64,000 bases of DNA, taken from assembly GCA_963815355.1 (NCBI GenBank), contig CAWFGJ010000012.1, positions 62,001 to 126,000 of the forward strand, read 5' to 3'. The position numbers and the translations under genes are program-made. This document shows, one piece after another, positions 43,140-51,762 of the stretch. Every line of letters begins with the position of its first letter. Positions within the stretch are counted from its first letter, which is position 1. The stretch is from JAPUEK01 sp963815355 (lineage in GTDB: Bacteria > Pseudomonadota > Alphaproteobacteria > Rhodobacterales > Rhodobacteraceae). Below the pieces are notes generated by a model. It saw only the letters and a program-made list of their open reading frames with translations, was not told the DNA's origin and did no database searches.

Positions 43140-43242
43140 GGCCTGACCCTCTCCGAACTTTCCTTTCGCCTATCGTGAGGCGCATTCCTTGGCAATCCTG
43201 CTCTTGCAATCCCCGGCCACGGGGGCTAAATGGCCCGCGAGT

Positions 43243-43319
43243 GCCGACGTAGCTCAGTTGGTTAGAGCACTAGATTGTGGATCTAGGGGTCCCCCGTTCG
43301 AGCCGGGGCGTCGGTACCA
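43243..43319 (+). tRNA. tRNA-His (anticodon GTG)
   Basis: A 77-base tRNA with acceptor GCCGACG/CGTCGGT, D-arm AGCTCAGTTGGTTAGAGC, anticodon stem CTAGA-TTGTGGA-TCTAG, T-arm CCCCCGTTCGAGCCGGGG and encoded CCA. Position 73 is A, position 1 is G facing U72, and the base before position 1 is T, so the usual extra G at -1 is not encoded. This matches the known alphaproteobacterial variant of tRNA-His. Confidence 0.93.
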
Positions 43320-43447
43320 TCTTCCTTTGATGACCAGCACTCACTTGCGCCCTGCCCGGCGCTGCCTCAGGCATGCGCGGCACTTGCGCCCCCTTGGCCC
43401 CGCCACGCTGCAAGGCTATGGTCACCCTCCGCCTTGAAGGAGCCCAG

Positions 43448-45772
43448 ATGACCCCCGAAGCCACCCGCCGCATCCCCCTTGTCATCGCGCAGGAAATCAA
43501 CGCCAGCGCCGCACAGGTCACCTCGGCCATCACGCTGCTGGACGAAGGCGCCACCGTGCCCTTCATCGCTCGCTACCGCAAAGAGGTGACGGGGGGCCTT
43601 GATGACACCCAGTTGCGCAATCTGGCCGAACGGCTGGTCTACCTGCGGGAACTGGAATCGCGCCGGGCGGCGATTCTGTCGTCGATCACCGAACAGGGCA
43701 AGATGACCGACGCCCTGACCACCGCGCTGACCCGGGCCACCACCAAGGCGGAACTGGAAGACATCTACCTGCCCTACAAACCCAAACGCCGCACCCGCGC
43801 GATGATCGCCCGCGAAAACGGCTTGGGGCCGCTGGCCGATGCGATCCTTGCCGACCGCAGCGCCGATCCCGTCGCCCTTGCCGCCGCCTATGTCACCCAA
43901 GCGGTGGCCGACACCAAAGCCGCCCTTGAAGGCGCGCGCGACATCATCGCCGAAGGCCTGTCCGAAAACGCCGAGCTTTTGGGCCGCCTGCGCAGCCATA
44001 TGAAACAGGTGGCCCGCCTGTCCGCCAAGCTGGTGGCCGGCAAAGAGACCGAAGGCGCCAAGTTTTCCGACTATTTCGCCCATTCCGAACCTTGGGCCAC
44101 CGCGCCCAGCCACCGGGTTCTGGCGATGTTGCGCGGCCAGAAAGAGGGCTTTCTGTCGCTGGATCTGGACATCGACCCCGATGCGCCCAAGGGCGAAAGC
44201 CCGGCAGAACGGGCCTGCGGCGCGGTGCTGAACACCACGGGCAAGGGGCCGGGGGACGTCTGGCTGCGCGACGCCGCCGCCTGGGCCTGGCGGGTCAAGC
44301 TGCGCACCTCGTTGACGCTTGATCTGAACGCCGAGATGCGCGACCGCGCCGAGGCCGAGGCCATCGCCGTCTTCGCCCGCAACCTAAAGGACCTGCTGCT
44401 GGCCGCCCCCGCAGGCGGCAAGGCCACCATGGGCCTTGATCCGGGCATCCGCACCGGGGTCAAGGTGGCCGTCGTCGATGCCACGGGCAAGGTGCTGGGC
44501 ACCGATACCGTCTATCCGTTCCAACCCAAGAACGACCTGCGCGGCGCACAAGTGACCATCGCACAACTGATCGCCAAGCATGGGGTCAAGCTCATCTCCA
44601 TCGGCAATGGCACCGCCAGCCGTGAAACCGAAAAGATGGTGGCCGACCTGCTGTCCCACCTGCCCGGTGACAAGCCCATGAAAGTGATCGTGTCCGAAGC
44701 CGGGGCCTCGGTCTATTCCGCTTCCGAACTGGCCGCGCGCGAGTTTCCGGGGCTGGACGTGTCCCTGCGCGGGGCGGTGTCCATCGCCCGCCGCCTGCAA
44801 GACCCGCTGGCCGAACTGGTCAAGATCGAACCCAAAAGCATCGGCGTCGGCCAGTATCAGCATGATGTGGACCAATCCCGCCTTGGCCGCAGCCTTGAGG
44901 CCGTGGTCGAAGACGCGGTGAACGCGGTCGGGGTGGATGTGAACACCGCCTCCGCCCCGCTGCTGGCCCGCGTCTCGGGCGTCGGCCCCGGTCTGGCCGA
45001 GGCGATCGTCTCGCACCGCGACGCCAACGGCCCCTTCCAGTCGCGCCGCGAGCTGCTGAAGGTCGCGCGTCTCGGCCCCAAGGCCTATGAACAGGCCGCC
45101 GGATTCCTGCGGATCACCGGGGGCAAAGAACCGCTCGACGCCTCCTCGGTCCACCCCGAGGCCTATGACGTGGCCCGCAAGATCGTTCAGGCCTGTGGCC
45201 GCGACATCCGCGCCCTGATGGCCGACCCCTCGGTGCTCAAAGGCTTGGACCCGCAACGCTTTGTCGATGCCACCTTCGGCCTGCCCACCGTCCGTGACAT
45301 CCTTTCCGAACTGGAAAAGCCCGGCCGCGATCCGCGCCCCAGCTTCAAGACCGCGACCTTCGCGGATGGCATTGAGGATATCAAAGACCTCAAGCCCGGC
45401 ATGATGCTGGAAGGCACCGTCACCAACGTCGCGGCCTTTGGCGCCTTTGTGGACATCGGCGTGCATCAGGACGGATTGGTCCATGTCAGCCAACTGGCCG
45501 ACAAATTCGTCAAGGACCCGCATGAGGTGGTCAAGGCGGGCGATGTCGTCAAAGTCCGCGTGGTCGAGGTGGACGTGCCCCGCAAACGCATCGGCCTGAC
45601 GATGAAATCCGACAGCGGCGAGGCGCGCGAACAACAACGCGAACGGGCCGCCGAACGCGGCGCGCCGCCGCCCAAAGGCCGCCCCGGCCCCTCTTCTGCC
45701 GGGCCGGCCACCCCCGCTACTGGCAGCAATCCCTTTGCCGACGCGCTTAAGGGCAAGTTCAACGGGCGCTGA
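43448..45772 (+). CDS. tex: Tex family RNA-binding transcription accessory protein
   Basis: Protein of 774 residues. The N-terminal region has PFIARYRKEVTGGLDDTQLR, typical of Tex; the YqgF-like domain includes MGLDPGIRTGVKVAVVDATG; helix-hairpin-helix segments lie around VNTASAPLLARVSGVGPGLA; the C-terminal S1 domain reads GTVTNVAAFGAFVDIGVHQD and GLVHVSQLADKFV. It binds nucleic acid and affects transcription in other bacteria. The start MTPEATRRIPLVIAQEINA has GAAGGAG about 8 bases upstream. The stop abuts the convergent DUF4105 gene with no gap. Confidence 0.95.
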   Translation: MTPEATRRIPLVIAQEINASAAQVTSAITLLDEGATVPFIARYRKEVTGGLDDTQLRNLAERLVYLRELESRRAAILSSITEQGKMTDALTTALTRATTKAELEDIYLPYKPKRRTRAMIARENGLGPLADAILADRSADPVALAAAYVTQAVADTKAALEGARDIIAEGLSENAELLGRLRSHMKQVARLSAKLVAGKETEGAKFSDYFAHSEPWATAPSHRVLAMLRGQKEGFLSLDLDIDPDAPKGESPAERACGAVLNTTGKGPGDVWLRDAAAWAWRVKLRTSLTLDLNAEMRDRAEAEAIAVFARNLKDLLLAAPAGGKATMGLDPGIRTGVKVAVVDATGKVLGTDTVYPFQPKNDLRGAQVTIAQLIAKHGVKLISIGNGTASRETEKMVADLLSHLPGDKPMKVIVSEAGASVYSASELAAREFPGLDVSLRGAVSIARRLQDPLAELVKIEPKSIGVGQYQHDVDQSRLGRSLEAVVEDAVNAVGVDVNTASAPLLARVSGVGPGLAEAIVSHRDANGPFQSRRELLKVARLGPKAYEQAAGFLRITGGKEPLDASSVHPEAYDVARKIVQACGRDIRALMADPSVLKGLDPQRFVDATFGLPTVRDILSELEKPGRDPRPSFKTATFADGIEDIKDLKPGMMLEGTVTNVAAFGAFVDIGVHQDGLVHVSQLADKFVKDPHEVVKAGDVVKVRVVEVDVPRKRIGLTMKSDSGEAREQQRERAAERGAPPPKGRPGPSSAGPATPATGSNPFADALKGKFNGR

Positions 45773-46783
45773 TCACTCGCCCCGGATCAGGGTTGAAAAA
45801 TCCTGCCCCGGGCGCATCGCCAAGGCGCGGGCGGAAATTGCCGCCCGTGCCCGACGCTCTGCCATCGGCATCTCTCCGGGCAACCCGCCCAAGCTGTCGA
45901 TGTATTCCGGCAACCGCGCCGAATACAGCAACGCCAGATCCAGTGGCATATCCGCCTTGATCACCCGCACCAATCCGTAAACGGTCGAGGTGCAATTCGC
46001 TGTGACCGTGTTGTAAAATGCGGGCGCCTCCTGCAGCTGGTTGCCCAACGCCAGATAGTTCAGCAACAGGCTCTGCCGTTGCTCGGCGTTCAGCTTGACC
46101 GGAAACAGCCGCACATCCTCGCCCCGGAAGTTGGTCCGCACCCGCACCACATCCGCCTCATCCGCCGCGATCAGCGCCAGCTCAAACTGCCGGAAAAACC
46201 CGCCAACGACCGAAAAGCTTTCTTGCGCCTCTTTGCGAATCTCAACCGAGAATGCCACATGCGCGCCGTCCTCAAAGCCAAAGCTGACGATCAGATGCGC
46301 GATTTCCGGGTTGTCCCAGACCGAGGTGAACATATCCACCGAGGCCAGCTTGCGCAGATCATACCGCCGCACCTCCCATCGCGGCGTGGCGTCCGACGGG
46401 CCGGTCCAATCAAAATTGCGGACGTTGTGCAGGGTCACGATATCGCCGTCTTGGGTCGATGACACGCTATGGGCCACATCCGGGGCCCAGTTGCGGTCCT
46501 GCCGGGGCTGCAATGTCATATACCACCCCCCAACCACCACCGCGCCAGCCGCCAAAACCGCCCAAGACAGCCGCCGCCGCCGCCCGCGAAGCGCGACCGC
46601 CGCCACCGCAACCGCCCCCAAGGCAGCCCAAGCCGCCCAAAGCAGCGGCCCCGCGAAATGCACCGAAAAGGCCGTCCCCGCCCAAAGCGCGCCCAGCGCC
46701 AGCACCACCCCAAAACCAAGATGCGCCAACAGCCGCGCAGCCTTGGACCACCGCCGCGGCTCTGGCTTCAGATCCTTTTGCAT
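45773..46783 (-). CDS. DUF4105 family membrane protein
   Basis: Protein of 336 residues with three N-terminal spans (including LLAHLGFGVVLALGALWAGT and LLWAAWAALGAVAVAAVAL) followed by a periplasmic domain: VRNFDWTGPSDATPRWEVRR, HVAFSVEIRKEAQESFSVVG and YNTVTANCTSTVYGLVRVI. The YNT-NC pattern (Asn-Cys) resembles DUF4105/Lnb-type domains with a possible cysteine nucleophile. The start was set to MQKDLKPEP, which has AAGGAG at best spacing; an ATG two codons upstream is possible. It is divergent from rpoN and end-to-end with tex. Function unknown. Confidence 0.8.
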   Translation of the reverse strand: MQKDLKPEPRRWSKAARLLAHLGFGVVLALGALWAGTAFSVHFAGPLLWAAWAALGAVAVAAVALRGRRRRLSWAVLAAGAVVVGGWYMTLQPRQDRNWAPDVAHSVSSTQDGDIVTLHNVRNFDWTGPSDATPRWEVRRYDLRKLASVDMFTSVWDNPEIAHLIVSFGFEDGAHVAFSVEIRKEAQESFSVVGGFFRQFELALIAADEADVVRVRTNFRGEDVRLFPVKLNAEQRQSLLLNYLALGNQLQEAPAFYNTVTANCTSTVYGLVRVIKADMPLDLALLYSARLPEYIDSLGGLPGEMPMAERRARAAISARALAMRPGQDFSTLIRGE

Positions 46784-46916
46784 CCTCATCGCTCCTTCTC
46801 CCGGACCGGCTGGGGAACGACACCGGTGGGGCCCCCGATACTGTGCTTGCAATGCTGCCCCGCTTCAAGCACGCCGCCCGCGTTGCGCAGAGCCTGTCGG
46901 GGCGCTAGATTGCCCC

Positions 46917-48206
46917 ATGTCCACACGTCCGCGCATAGAGATAAGGCAGACCCAAAGGCTGGCGCTGAACGCCAACCTGCAAACCTCCATCGAAATCCTG
47001 CGCGCCGATGCCGCCAGCCTCACCCGGTATCTGGAGGATCAGGCGGCCGACAACCCACTGCTGAACGTGGTGCATGTCGCCCCGTCAATCGGGGAATGGT
47101 TGCCGCGCTGGCAGGGCTTTATCGGCCAGTCCTCGGCCCACAGCAGCGACGGGATGGCCGACATTGCCAACCCCGCCCCCGGTCTGATCGCGCATGTGAT
47201 GGCGGGCATAAAAGCCCTTGACCTTGGCCCACAGGACCGCCGCATCGCCCTCTCGCTGACCGAGGCGCTGGAACCCTCCGGCTGGCTGGGCCGGTCACTG
47301 CCTCAGGTGGCCACCGACTGCGCGGCCACCGTGGCCGAGGTCCAGACCGTCCTGACCCGCCTGCAAACCATTGATCCCCCCGGCATCTTTGCGCGCAATC
47401 TGGCCGAATGCCTGACGCTGCAACTGCAGGATCTGGGCCAGTTGGACCCACCTATGCGCCTGTTGCTGGCCAACCTGCCGCTTTTGGCCAGCGGCGATAC
47501 CGAGCGTCTGGCCAAGCTGTGCCACACCGACGCCGATGGCATCCTTGCCCGGTTTCGGCGCATCCGCACGCTGAACCCCAAACCGGGGGCCGAGTTTGGC
47601 ACGGGCTCTGCCCCACCCACCCGCGAACCCGATCTTCTGGCCGAGCCGACTGAAACCGGCGGCTGGCGCATCTCGCTCAACCGCTCGGCCCTGCCCTCGG
47701 TCGAGGTGTCTGGCACTGAAAAGGGTGCGCCGGGTCACCGCAGCCACGCCCGCGCCTTGCAAAACCTTGTCGCGGCCCGCAATGCAACACTTCTGGCCGT
47801 GGGCACCGAAATCGCCGCGCGGCAGTCCGCCGCCCTCGCCAACGGGCCCGCTGCGCTGACACCGCTTCGCATGGCCGATATCGCCGAGACGCTGAACCTG
47901 CATGAAAGCACGATCAGCCGCGTGGTGGCCGGGGCCAGCCTTGATACACCGCGCGGGACATGGTGGCTGCGCAAGATGTTCACAACCCGGATTACCGGGC
48001 TGGACGGCCACGGCCACTCTGCCGCGGCCCTGCGCGCCGTGCTGGCCGAACTCGTGCGACAGGAAGACCCCCAATCGCCCTACTCCGATCAGGCCCTTGC
48101 CGAAGCACTTAGCCTGCACAGCGGCGTCAACCTTGCCCGCCGCACCGTCGCGAAGTATCGCGAGGCCGAAGGCATCCCCCCCACCCCCCGCCGCCGACAG
48201 CGATAG
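46917..48206 (+). CDS. rpoN: RNA polymerase sigma-54 factor
   Basis: Sigma-54 of 429 residues, directing polymerase to -24/-12 promoters with an enhancer-binding activator. Region I is present (IEIRQTQRLALNANLQTSIE, then EDQAADNPLL) but has fewer glutamines than E. coli. The HTH segment is LRMADIAETLNLHESTISRV and the diagnostic RpoN box is ARRTVAKYRE near the C-terminus. A much longer upstream extension exists in frame but runs antisense through the DUF4105 gene, so the ATG at 46917 (MSTRPRIEIRQTQR) is preferred. The usual neighbours hpf and ptsN are absent, suggesting a second or relocated rpoN copy. Confidence 0.93.
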   Translation: MSTRPRIEIRQTQRLALNANLQTSIEILRADAASLTRYLEDQAADNPLLNVVHVAPSIGEWLPRWQGFIGQSSAHSSDGMADIANPAPGLIAHVMAGIKALDLGPQDRRIALSLTEALEPSGWLGRSLPQVATDCAATVAEVQTVLTRLQTIDPPGIFARNLAECLTLQLQDLGQLDPPMRLLLANLPLLASGDTERLAKLCHTDADGILARFRRIRTLNPKPGAEFGTGSAPPTREPDLLAEPTETGGWRISLNRSALPSVEVSGTEKGAPGHRSHARALQNLVAARNATLLAVGTEIAARQSAALANGPAALTPLRMADIAETLNLHESTISRVVAGASLDTPRGTWWLRKMFTTRITGLDGHGHSAAALRAVLAELVRQEDPQSPYSDQALAEALSLHSGVNLARRTVAKYREAEGIPPTPRRRQR

Positions 48207-48308
48207 CGCCCCGCCCGGTCGCCCGCAGACCAAAGCCTGCCGCTTCCGACATGACGGCGCGCGCGTCCCGGGCTATGACCGCCTCAATGATTGGCGAAGG
48301 GCGGACGT

Positions 48309-50318
48309 ATGGCTTATTTTCTTGGGGTTGATACCGGCGGCACCTATACCGACGCTGTGATCGTCGATGACGGCGCAGATCTGGTCATCGGCAAAGCCAA
48401 ATCCCTGACAACGCGCCACGATCTGGCCCTTGGTATCGGCCGTGCCGTGGATGCCGCACTGGAGGGCGCGGGCATCGCGCCCACCGACATCGCTCTTGTG
48501 TCCCTGTCCACGACCCTTGCCACCAACGCTTTGGTCGAAGGCCAGGGCGGGCGGGTGGCGCTGGTGTTCATCGGCTTCGACGCCGACGATCTGGAACGCG
48601 GCGGGCTGACCGAGGCGCTCAAGGGCGATCCGGTGATCCGGCTGGACGGCGGCCACACCCACGCGGGCACCGAACACCTGCCCCTCGATCTGGCCCGGCT
48701 TGAGGCCGAAGTCGCCGCCTTGGGCGCGCAGGTCATGGGCTTTGCCGTGGCCGCCCGCTTTGCCACCCGCAACGCCGCGCATGAGGTCGCCGCCCGCGCC
48801 GTCATCCGCCGGGTGACAGGCCGCCCGGTGACCTGCTCACACGAGTTGTCAGCCCAGTTGAATGGCCCCAAACGCGCCCTGACCGCGGTGCTGAATGCGC
48901 GGCTGATCGGCATGATCGACCGCCTTGTCGCGGCCTGCGAACGCCACCTCGACGCCCGCGGCATCAAGGCGCCGCTGATGGTGGTGCGGGGCGACGGGGC
49001 GCTTATTTCGGCGGCCATGGTGCGCGAACGCCCGATTGAGACGATCCTTTCCGGCCCTGCCGCCTCGATCGTCGGCGCGCGCTGGCTGACGGGGGCGCAA
49101 AACGCGCTGGTCTCTGATATCGGCGGCACCACCACCGACGTGGCCCTGCTGCGCGACGGCCTGCCCGAGATCGACCCCCAAGGCGCGCGGGTCGGCGGCT
49201 TTCGCACCATGGTCGAAGCGGTCGCGATGCGCACCACCGGGCTTGGCGGCGACAGTGAAGTGCATCTGAAAACCGAAGGTCTAAGCGGCGGGATGCGCCT
49301 TGGCCCCCGCCGCCTGATGCCGGTCTCGCTTTTGGCCACCGACGCCGCCGAAATGGTCCATGCCAGCCTTGACCGCGCGCTGTCTTCGGCAACGTCGGGC
49401 GAATTTGACGGGCGGTTCGTGGTGCCGATGGGGGTGGCCAGCGGCTCTGACGGCGGTCTGACCAGCCGCGAGACCGCCGTTCTGGCCCGGATCACAGGCC
49501 CGATGCCCATGGCCGCCGCCCTGACCAGCCGGATCGACGCCGCTGCACTGGACCGGCTGGTGGCGCGCGGCCTTGTGATGTTGTCGGGCGTGACACCTTC
49601 CGATGCCTCGCATGTGCTGGGCAAACTGGACAGCTGGGACGCGCTGGCCGCGCAAAAGGCGCTGACCCTGCTCGCCCGGCGGCGCAACGGGGCGGGCGAC
49701 CGCTTTGCCCCTGACGGGGCCACCCTTGCCCGCCAGATCGTCAACCAACTGACCGCGCAGACCGTGGATTGCCTGCTGGAAGCGGCCTTTGACGAAGACC
49801 CGAGCTTTGCCGGCGAAGACCCCGAGGCGCTGGCCCGCCACCGCCTGACCGCCGAAGGCCTGTCCCGGCACCGCGGCATCATCGAGCTGACCGCGCGTCT
49901 GGGCGTGCCGGTGATCGGCCTTGGCGCCTCTGCCCCGTCCTATTACGGCGCGGTCGGCGAACGGCTGGGCTGCGAGATGATCCTGCCCGAACATGCCGGT
50001 GTCGCCAACGCCATCGGCGCCGTCGTGGGCCAGGTCAGCCAGCGGCTGTCCGGGCTGGTGTCCTCGCCCGCAGAAGGCCGCTTTGTGGCGCATCTGACAG
50101 ATGGGCTGCAAAGCTTCACCACCCGCGAGGCGGCGATGGCCGCGATGGAAGCAGGGCTGACCGCCGAAGTCACCGCCCGCGCCCGCGATGCAGGCGCCGA
50201 GGATCTGCGCCTAACCGTCACCCGCGACCTGCGGCAAGCCGAAATTGAGGGCCGCTCAATGTTCCTTGAGGGCACGGTGACGGTCACCGCCTCTGGCCGC
50301 CCCCGTGTCGCCCGCTGA
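48309..50318 (+). CDS. Hydantoinase/oxoprolinase family protein, A subunit type
   Basis: Protein of 669 residues of the HyuA family (ATP-dependent hydantoinase, oxoprolinase, acetone carboxylase beta relatives). The ASKHA-type ATP site is FLGVDTGGTYTDAVIVDDGA, a second motif is SLSTTLATNALVEGQGG, and VSDIGGTTTDVALLRDGLPE lies near the centre. GLGASAPSYYGAVGERLGCE is typical of the C-terminal part. It is probably an ATP-dependent amidohydrolase for a cyclic amide. The partner HyuB subunit gene is missing on both sides, so it acts alone, as a variant, or with a partner encoded elsewhere. Confidence 0.88.
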   Translation: MAYFLGVDTGGTYTDAVIVDDGADLVIGKAKSLTTRHDLALGIGRAVDAALEGAGIAPTDIALVSLSTTLATNALVEGQGGRVALVFIGFDADDLERGGLTEALKGDPVIRLDGGHTHAGTEHLPLDLARLEAEVAALGAQVMGFAVAARFATRNAAHEVAARAVIRRVTGRPVTCSHELSAQLNGPKRALTAVLNARLIGMIDRLVAACERHLDARGIKAPLMVVRGDGALISAAMVRERPIETILSGPAASIVGARWLTGAQNALVSDIGGTTTDVALLRDGLPEIDPQGARVGGFRTMVEAVAMRTTGLGGDSEVHLKTEGLSGGMRLGPRRLMPVSLLATDAAEMVHASLDRALSSATSGEFDGRFVVPMGVASGSDGGLTSRETAVLARITGPMPMAAALTSRIDAAALDRLVARGLVMLSGVTPSDASHVLGKLDSWDALAAQKALTLLARRRNGAGDRFAPDGATLARQIVNQLTAQTVDCLLEAAFDEDPSFAGEDPEALARHRLTAEGLSRHRGIIELTARLGVPVIGLGASAPSYYGAVGERLGCEMILPEHAGVANAIGAVVGQVSQRLSGLVSSPAEGRFVAHLTDGLQSFTTREAAMAAMEAGLTAEVTARARDAGAEDLRLTVTRDLRQAEIEGRSMFLEGTVTVTASGRPRVAR

Positions 50319-50479
50319 AACGGGGGGAGCCTCCGGCGGGGATATTTAAGGACAGAAAATGGAAATTCCCGGGCTTTGGGTTCATCCGCTTTCCATGCCG
50401 CGCTTTCGGCCCAAGCTGTCACAAAGCGGGGATTTCCCCCTTGACGCCCCCGGCGGACACCCCTATCAACCGCGCCAGT

Positions 50480-50556
50480 GGCTAGGTAGCTCAGTTGGTT
50501 AGAGCACACGACTCATAATCGTGGGGTCGAGAGTTCAAATCTCTCCCTCGCCACCA
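50480..50556 (+). tRNA. tRNA-Met (anticodon CAT), acceptor mismatch
   Basis: A 77-base tRNA with D-arm AGCTCAGTTGGTTAGAGC, anticodon stem-loop ACGACTCATAATCGT, T-arm GAGAGTTCAAATCTCTC and encoded CCA. The acceptor arms are GGCTAGG and CCTCGCC, so position 4 (T) faces position 69 (C): a mismatch where GGCGAGG would pair fully. CAT could also mark Ile2, but the arms look like elongator Met. Confidence 0.88.
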
Positions 50557-50672
50557 AATTCCCCTTTCTGACTTTTTGCTGGCGCCGTGCGCGTTTGCGT
50601 AGGGTTTTGTTGCCTTTGTTGGCAGGTCAATTTGCCACACGACCTTCGGGGGGTTGTAGTTTATGCTTTTCT

Positions 50673-50698
50673 TTATATATTCCGATAATCATATATAA
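50673..50698. promoter_or_regulatory. AT-rich palindrome before the RND/SQR operon
   Basis: TTATATAT-N10-ATATATAA is an 8-base perfect inverted repeat in a very GC-rich genome, 23 bases before the adaptor start and probably over the promoter. AT-rich dyads of this type are used by ArsR-family repressors, including sulfide-responsive ones. No regulator gene is in the window. Confidence 0.5.
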
Positions 50699-50721
50699 GA
50701 ATGCAAATTCGAGGAATCGCC

Positions 50722-51762
50722 ATGTCCCGCGCGCTCAGATCTTTCACGGCCCCCTTTGTCCTGCTGTCGACGGTCACGTTTTTGGTGGCCGCCCTGCCCG
50801 CGCTGGCCGACACGGCCGCAACACCGACGATGACCTTGGCACCTGTCACCGTGACCGACTGGAAAGCCGTCTATGGCCGCATCGAGGCGCGGGACCGCCT
50901 GCCGGCGCGCGCGCGGCTGGGTGGGACGCTGGTAGAGCTGACGGTGGCCGAGGGCGATCTTGTGACCGCCGGTCAGGCACTGGCGCGGGTCGTCGATGCC
51001 AAGATCGGTTTTCAGAAATCCGCGTTAGAGGCGCAGCGCGAGGCGATCTCGGCCCAACTTGTCAATGCCGAGGCCGAACTGAAACGGGGACAGGACCTGC
51101 TGAAGCAAGGTGTGACCACCGCCCAGCGTCTGGATGCCCTGCGCACGCAGGTGGATGTGCTGAACGGCCAGATGGCGTCGGTTTCGGCCCAGATCAACGC
51201 CGTCACCCAGCAAGAGGCCGAAGGCGTGATCTTGGCCCCCATGGCGGGCCGGGTGCTGGATGTACCGTTGGCCGCCGGGGCGGTCGTGATGCCCGGCGAA
51301 GAGGTAGCGCTGCTCAGCGGCGGCGGCACTTTCCTGCGTCTTGCCGTGCCCGAGCGTCACGCCACGCGGCTGATCGAAGGCGACACCTTACGCATTGATG
51401 GCCCCGCCGGCCCCCAAGAAGGGCGGATCGCGCGCGTCTATCCTCTGATCGAAAACGGCCGCGTGGTGGCCGATGTCGAGGTGCCGGGCCTGCCCGACCG
51501 CTTTGTCGACGCCCGCGTTTTGGTAAACCTGCCGATCGCTGAACGTCAGGCGCTTATGGTGCCGCTGACCGCGCTGCGCAGTCAGGCGGGGCTGGACTTT
51601 GTCGCCGTCGCAGGCCCTGACGGCCCCCTGATGCGGGTCATCGTGCCCGGTCAGGTGCAGGACGTGGACGGCACCGCGATGGTCGAAGTGCTGACCGGCC
51701 TGGTCGCTGGCGATACCGTGCTGACCATCGCCCCGCTGGTGGAGGGCGCATCCCATGACTGA
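50722..51762 (+). CDS. RND efflux periplasmic adaptor (membrane fusion) protein
   Basis: Adaptor of 346 residues linking an RND pump to an outer-membrane channel. A signal peptide (SFTAPFVLLSTVTFLVAALP, cleavage near ALA) is followed by lipoyl-like halves (LGGTLVELTVAEGDLVTAGQ; VILAPMAGRVLDVPLAAGAV) around a coiled coil (residues about 105-170) and a beta-barrel part (LRLAVPERHATRLIEGDTL). The ATG at 50722 was preferred over one seven codons upstream because GAGGAA precedes it. Its stop overlaps the start of the permease frame. It is intact although its pump is not. Confidence 0.88.
   Translation: MSRALRSFTAPFVLLSTVTFLVAALPALADTAATPTMTLAPVTVTDWKAVYGRIEARDRLPARARLGGTLVELTVAEGDLVTAGQALARVVDAKIGFQKSALEAQREAISAQLVNAEAELKRGQDLLKQGVTTAQRLDALRTQVDVLNGQMASVSAQINAVTQQEAEGVILAPMAGRVLDVPLAAGAVVMPGEEVALLSGGGTFLRLAVPERHATRLIEGDTLRIDGPAGPQEGRIARVYPLIENGRVVADVEVPGLPDRFVDARVLVNLPIAERQALMVPLTALRSQAGLDFVAVAGPDGPLMRVIVPGQVQDVDGTAMVEVLTGLVAGDTVLTIAPLVEGASHD

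Noticed and set aside
46095..46916. Upstream extension of rpoN in frame
   Set aside because: Runs antisense through the DUF4105 gene and is Ser/Ala/Pro-rich; sigma-54 region I begins just after the ATG at 46917.
48344..49882. Open frame of 512 codons antisense to the hydantoinase gene
   Set aside because: Low-complexity Ser/Arg/Ala translation caused by GC-rich third positions; the plus-strand product is a full family member.
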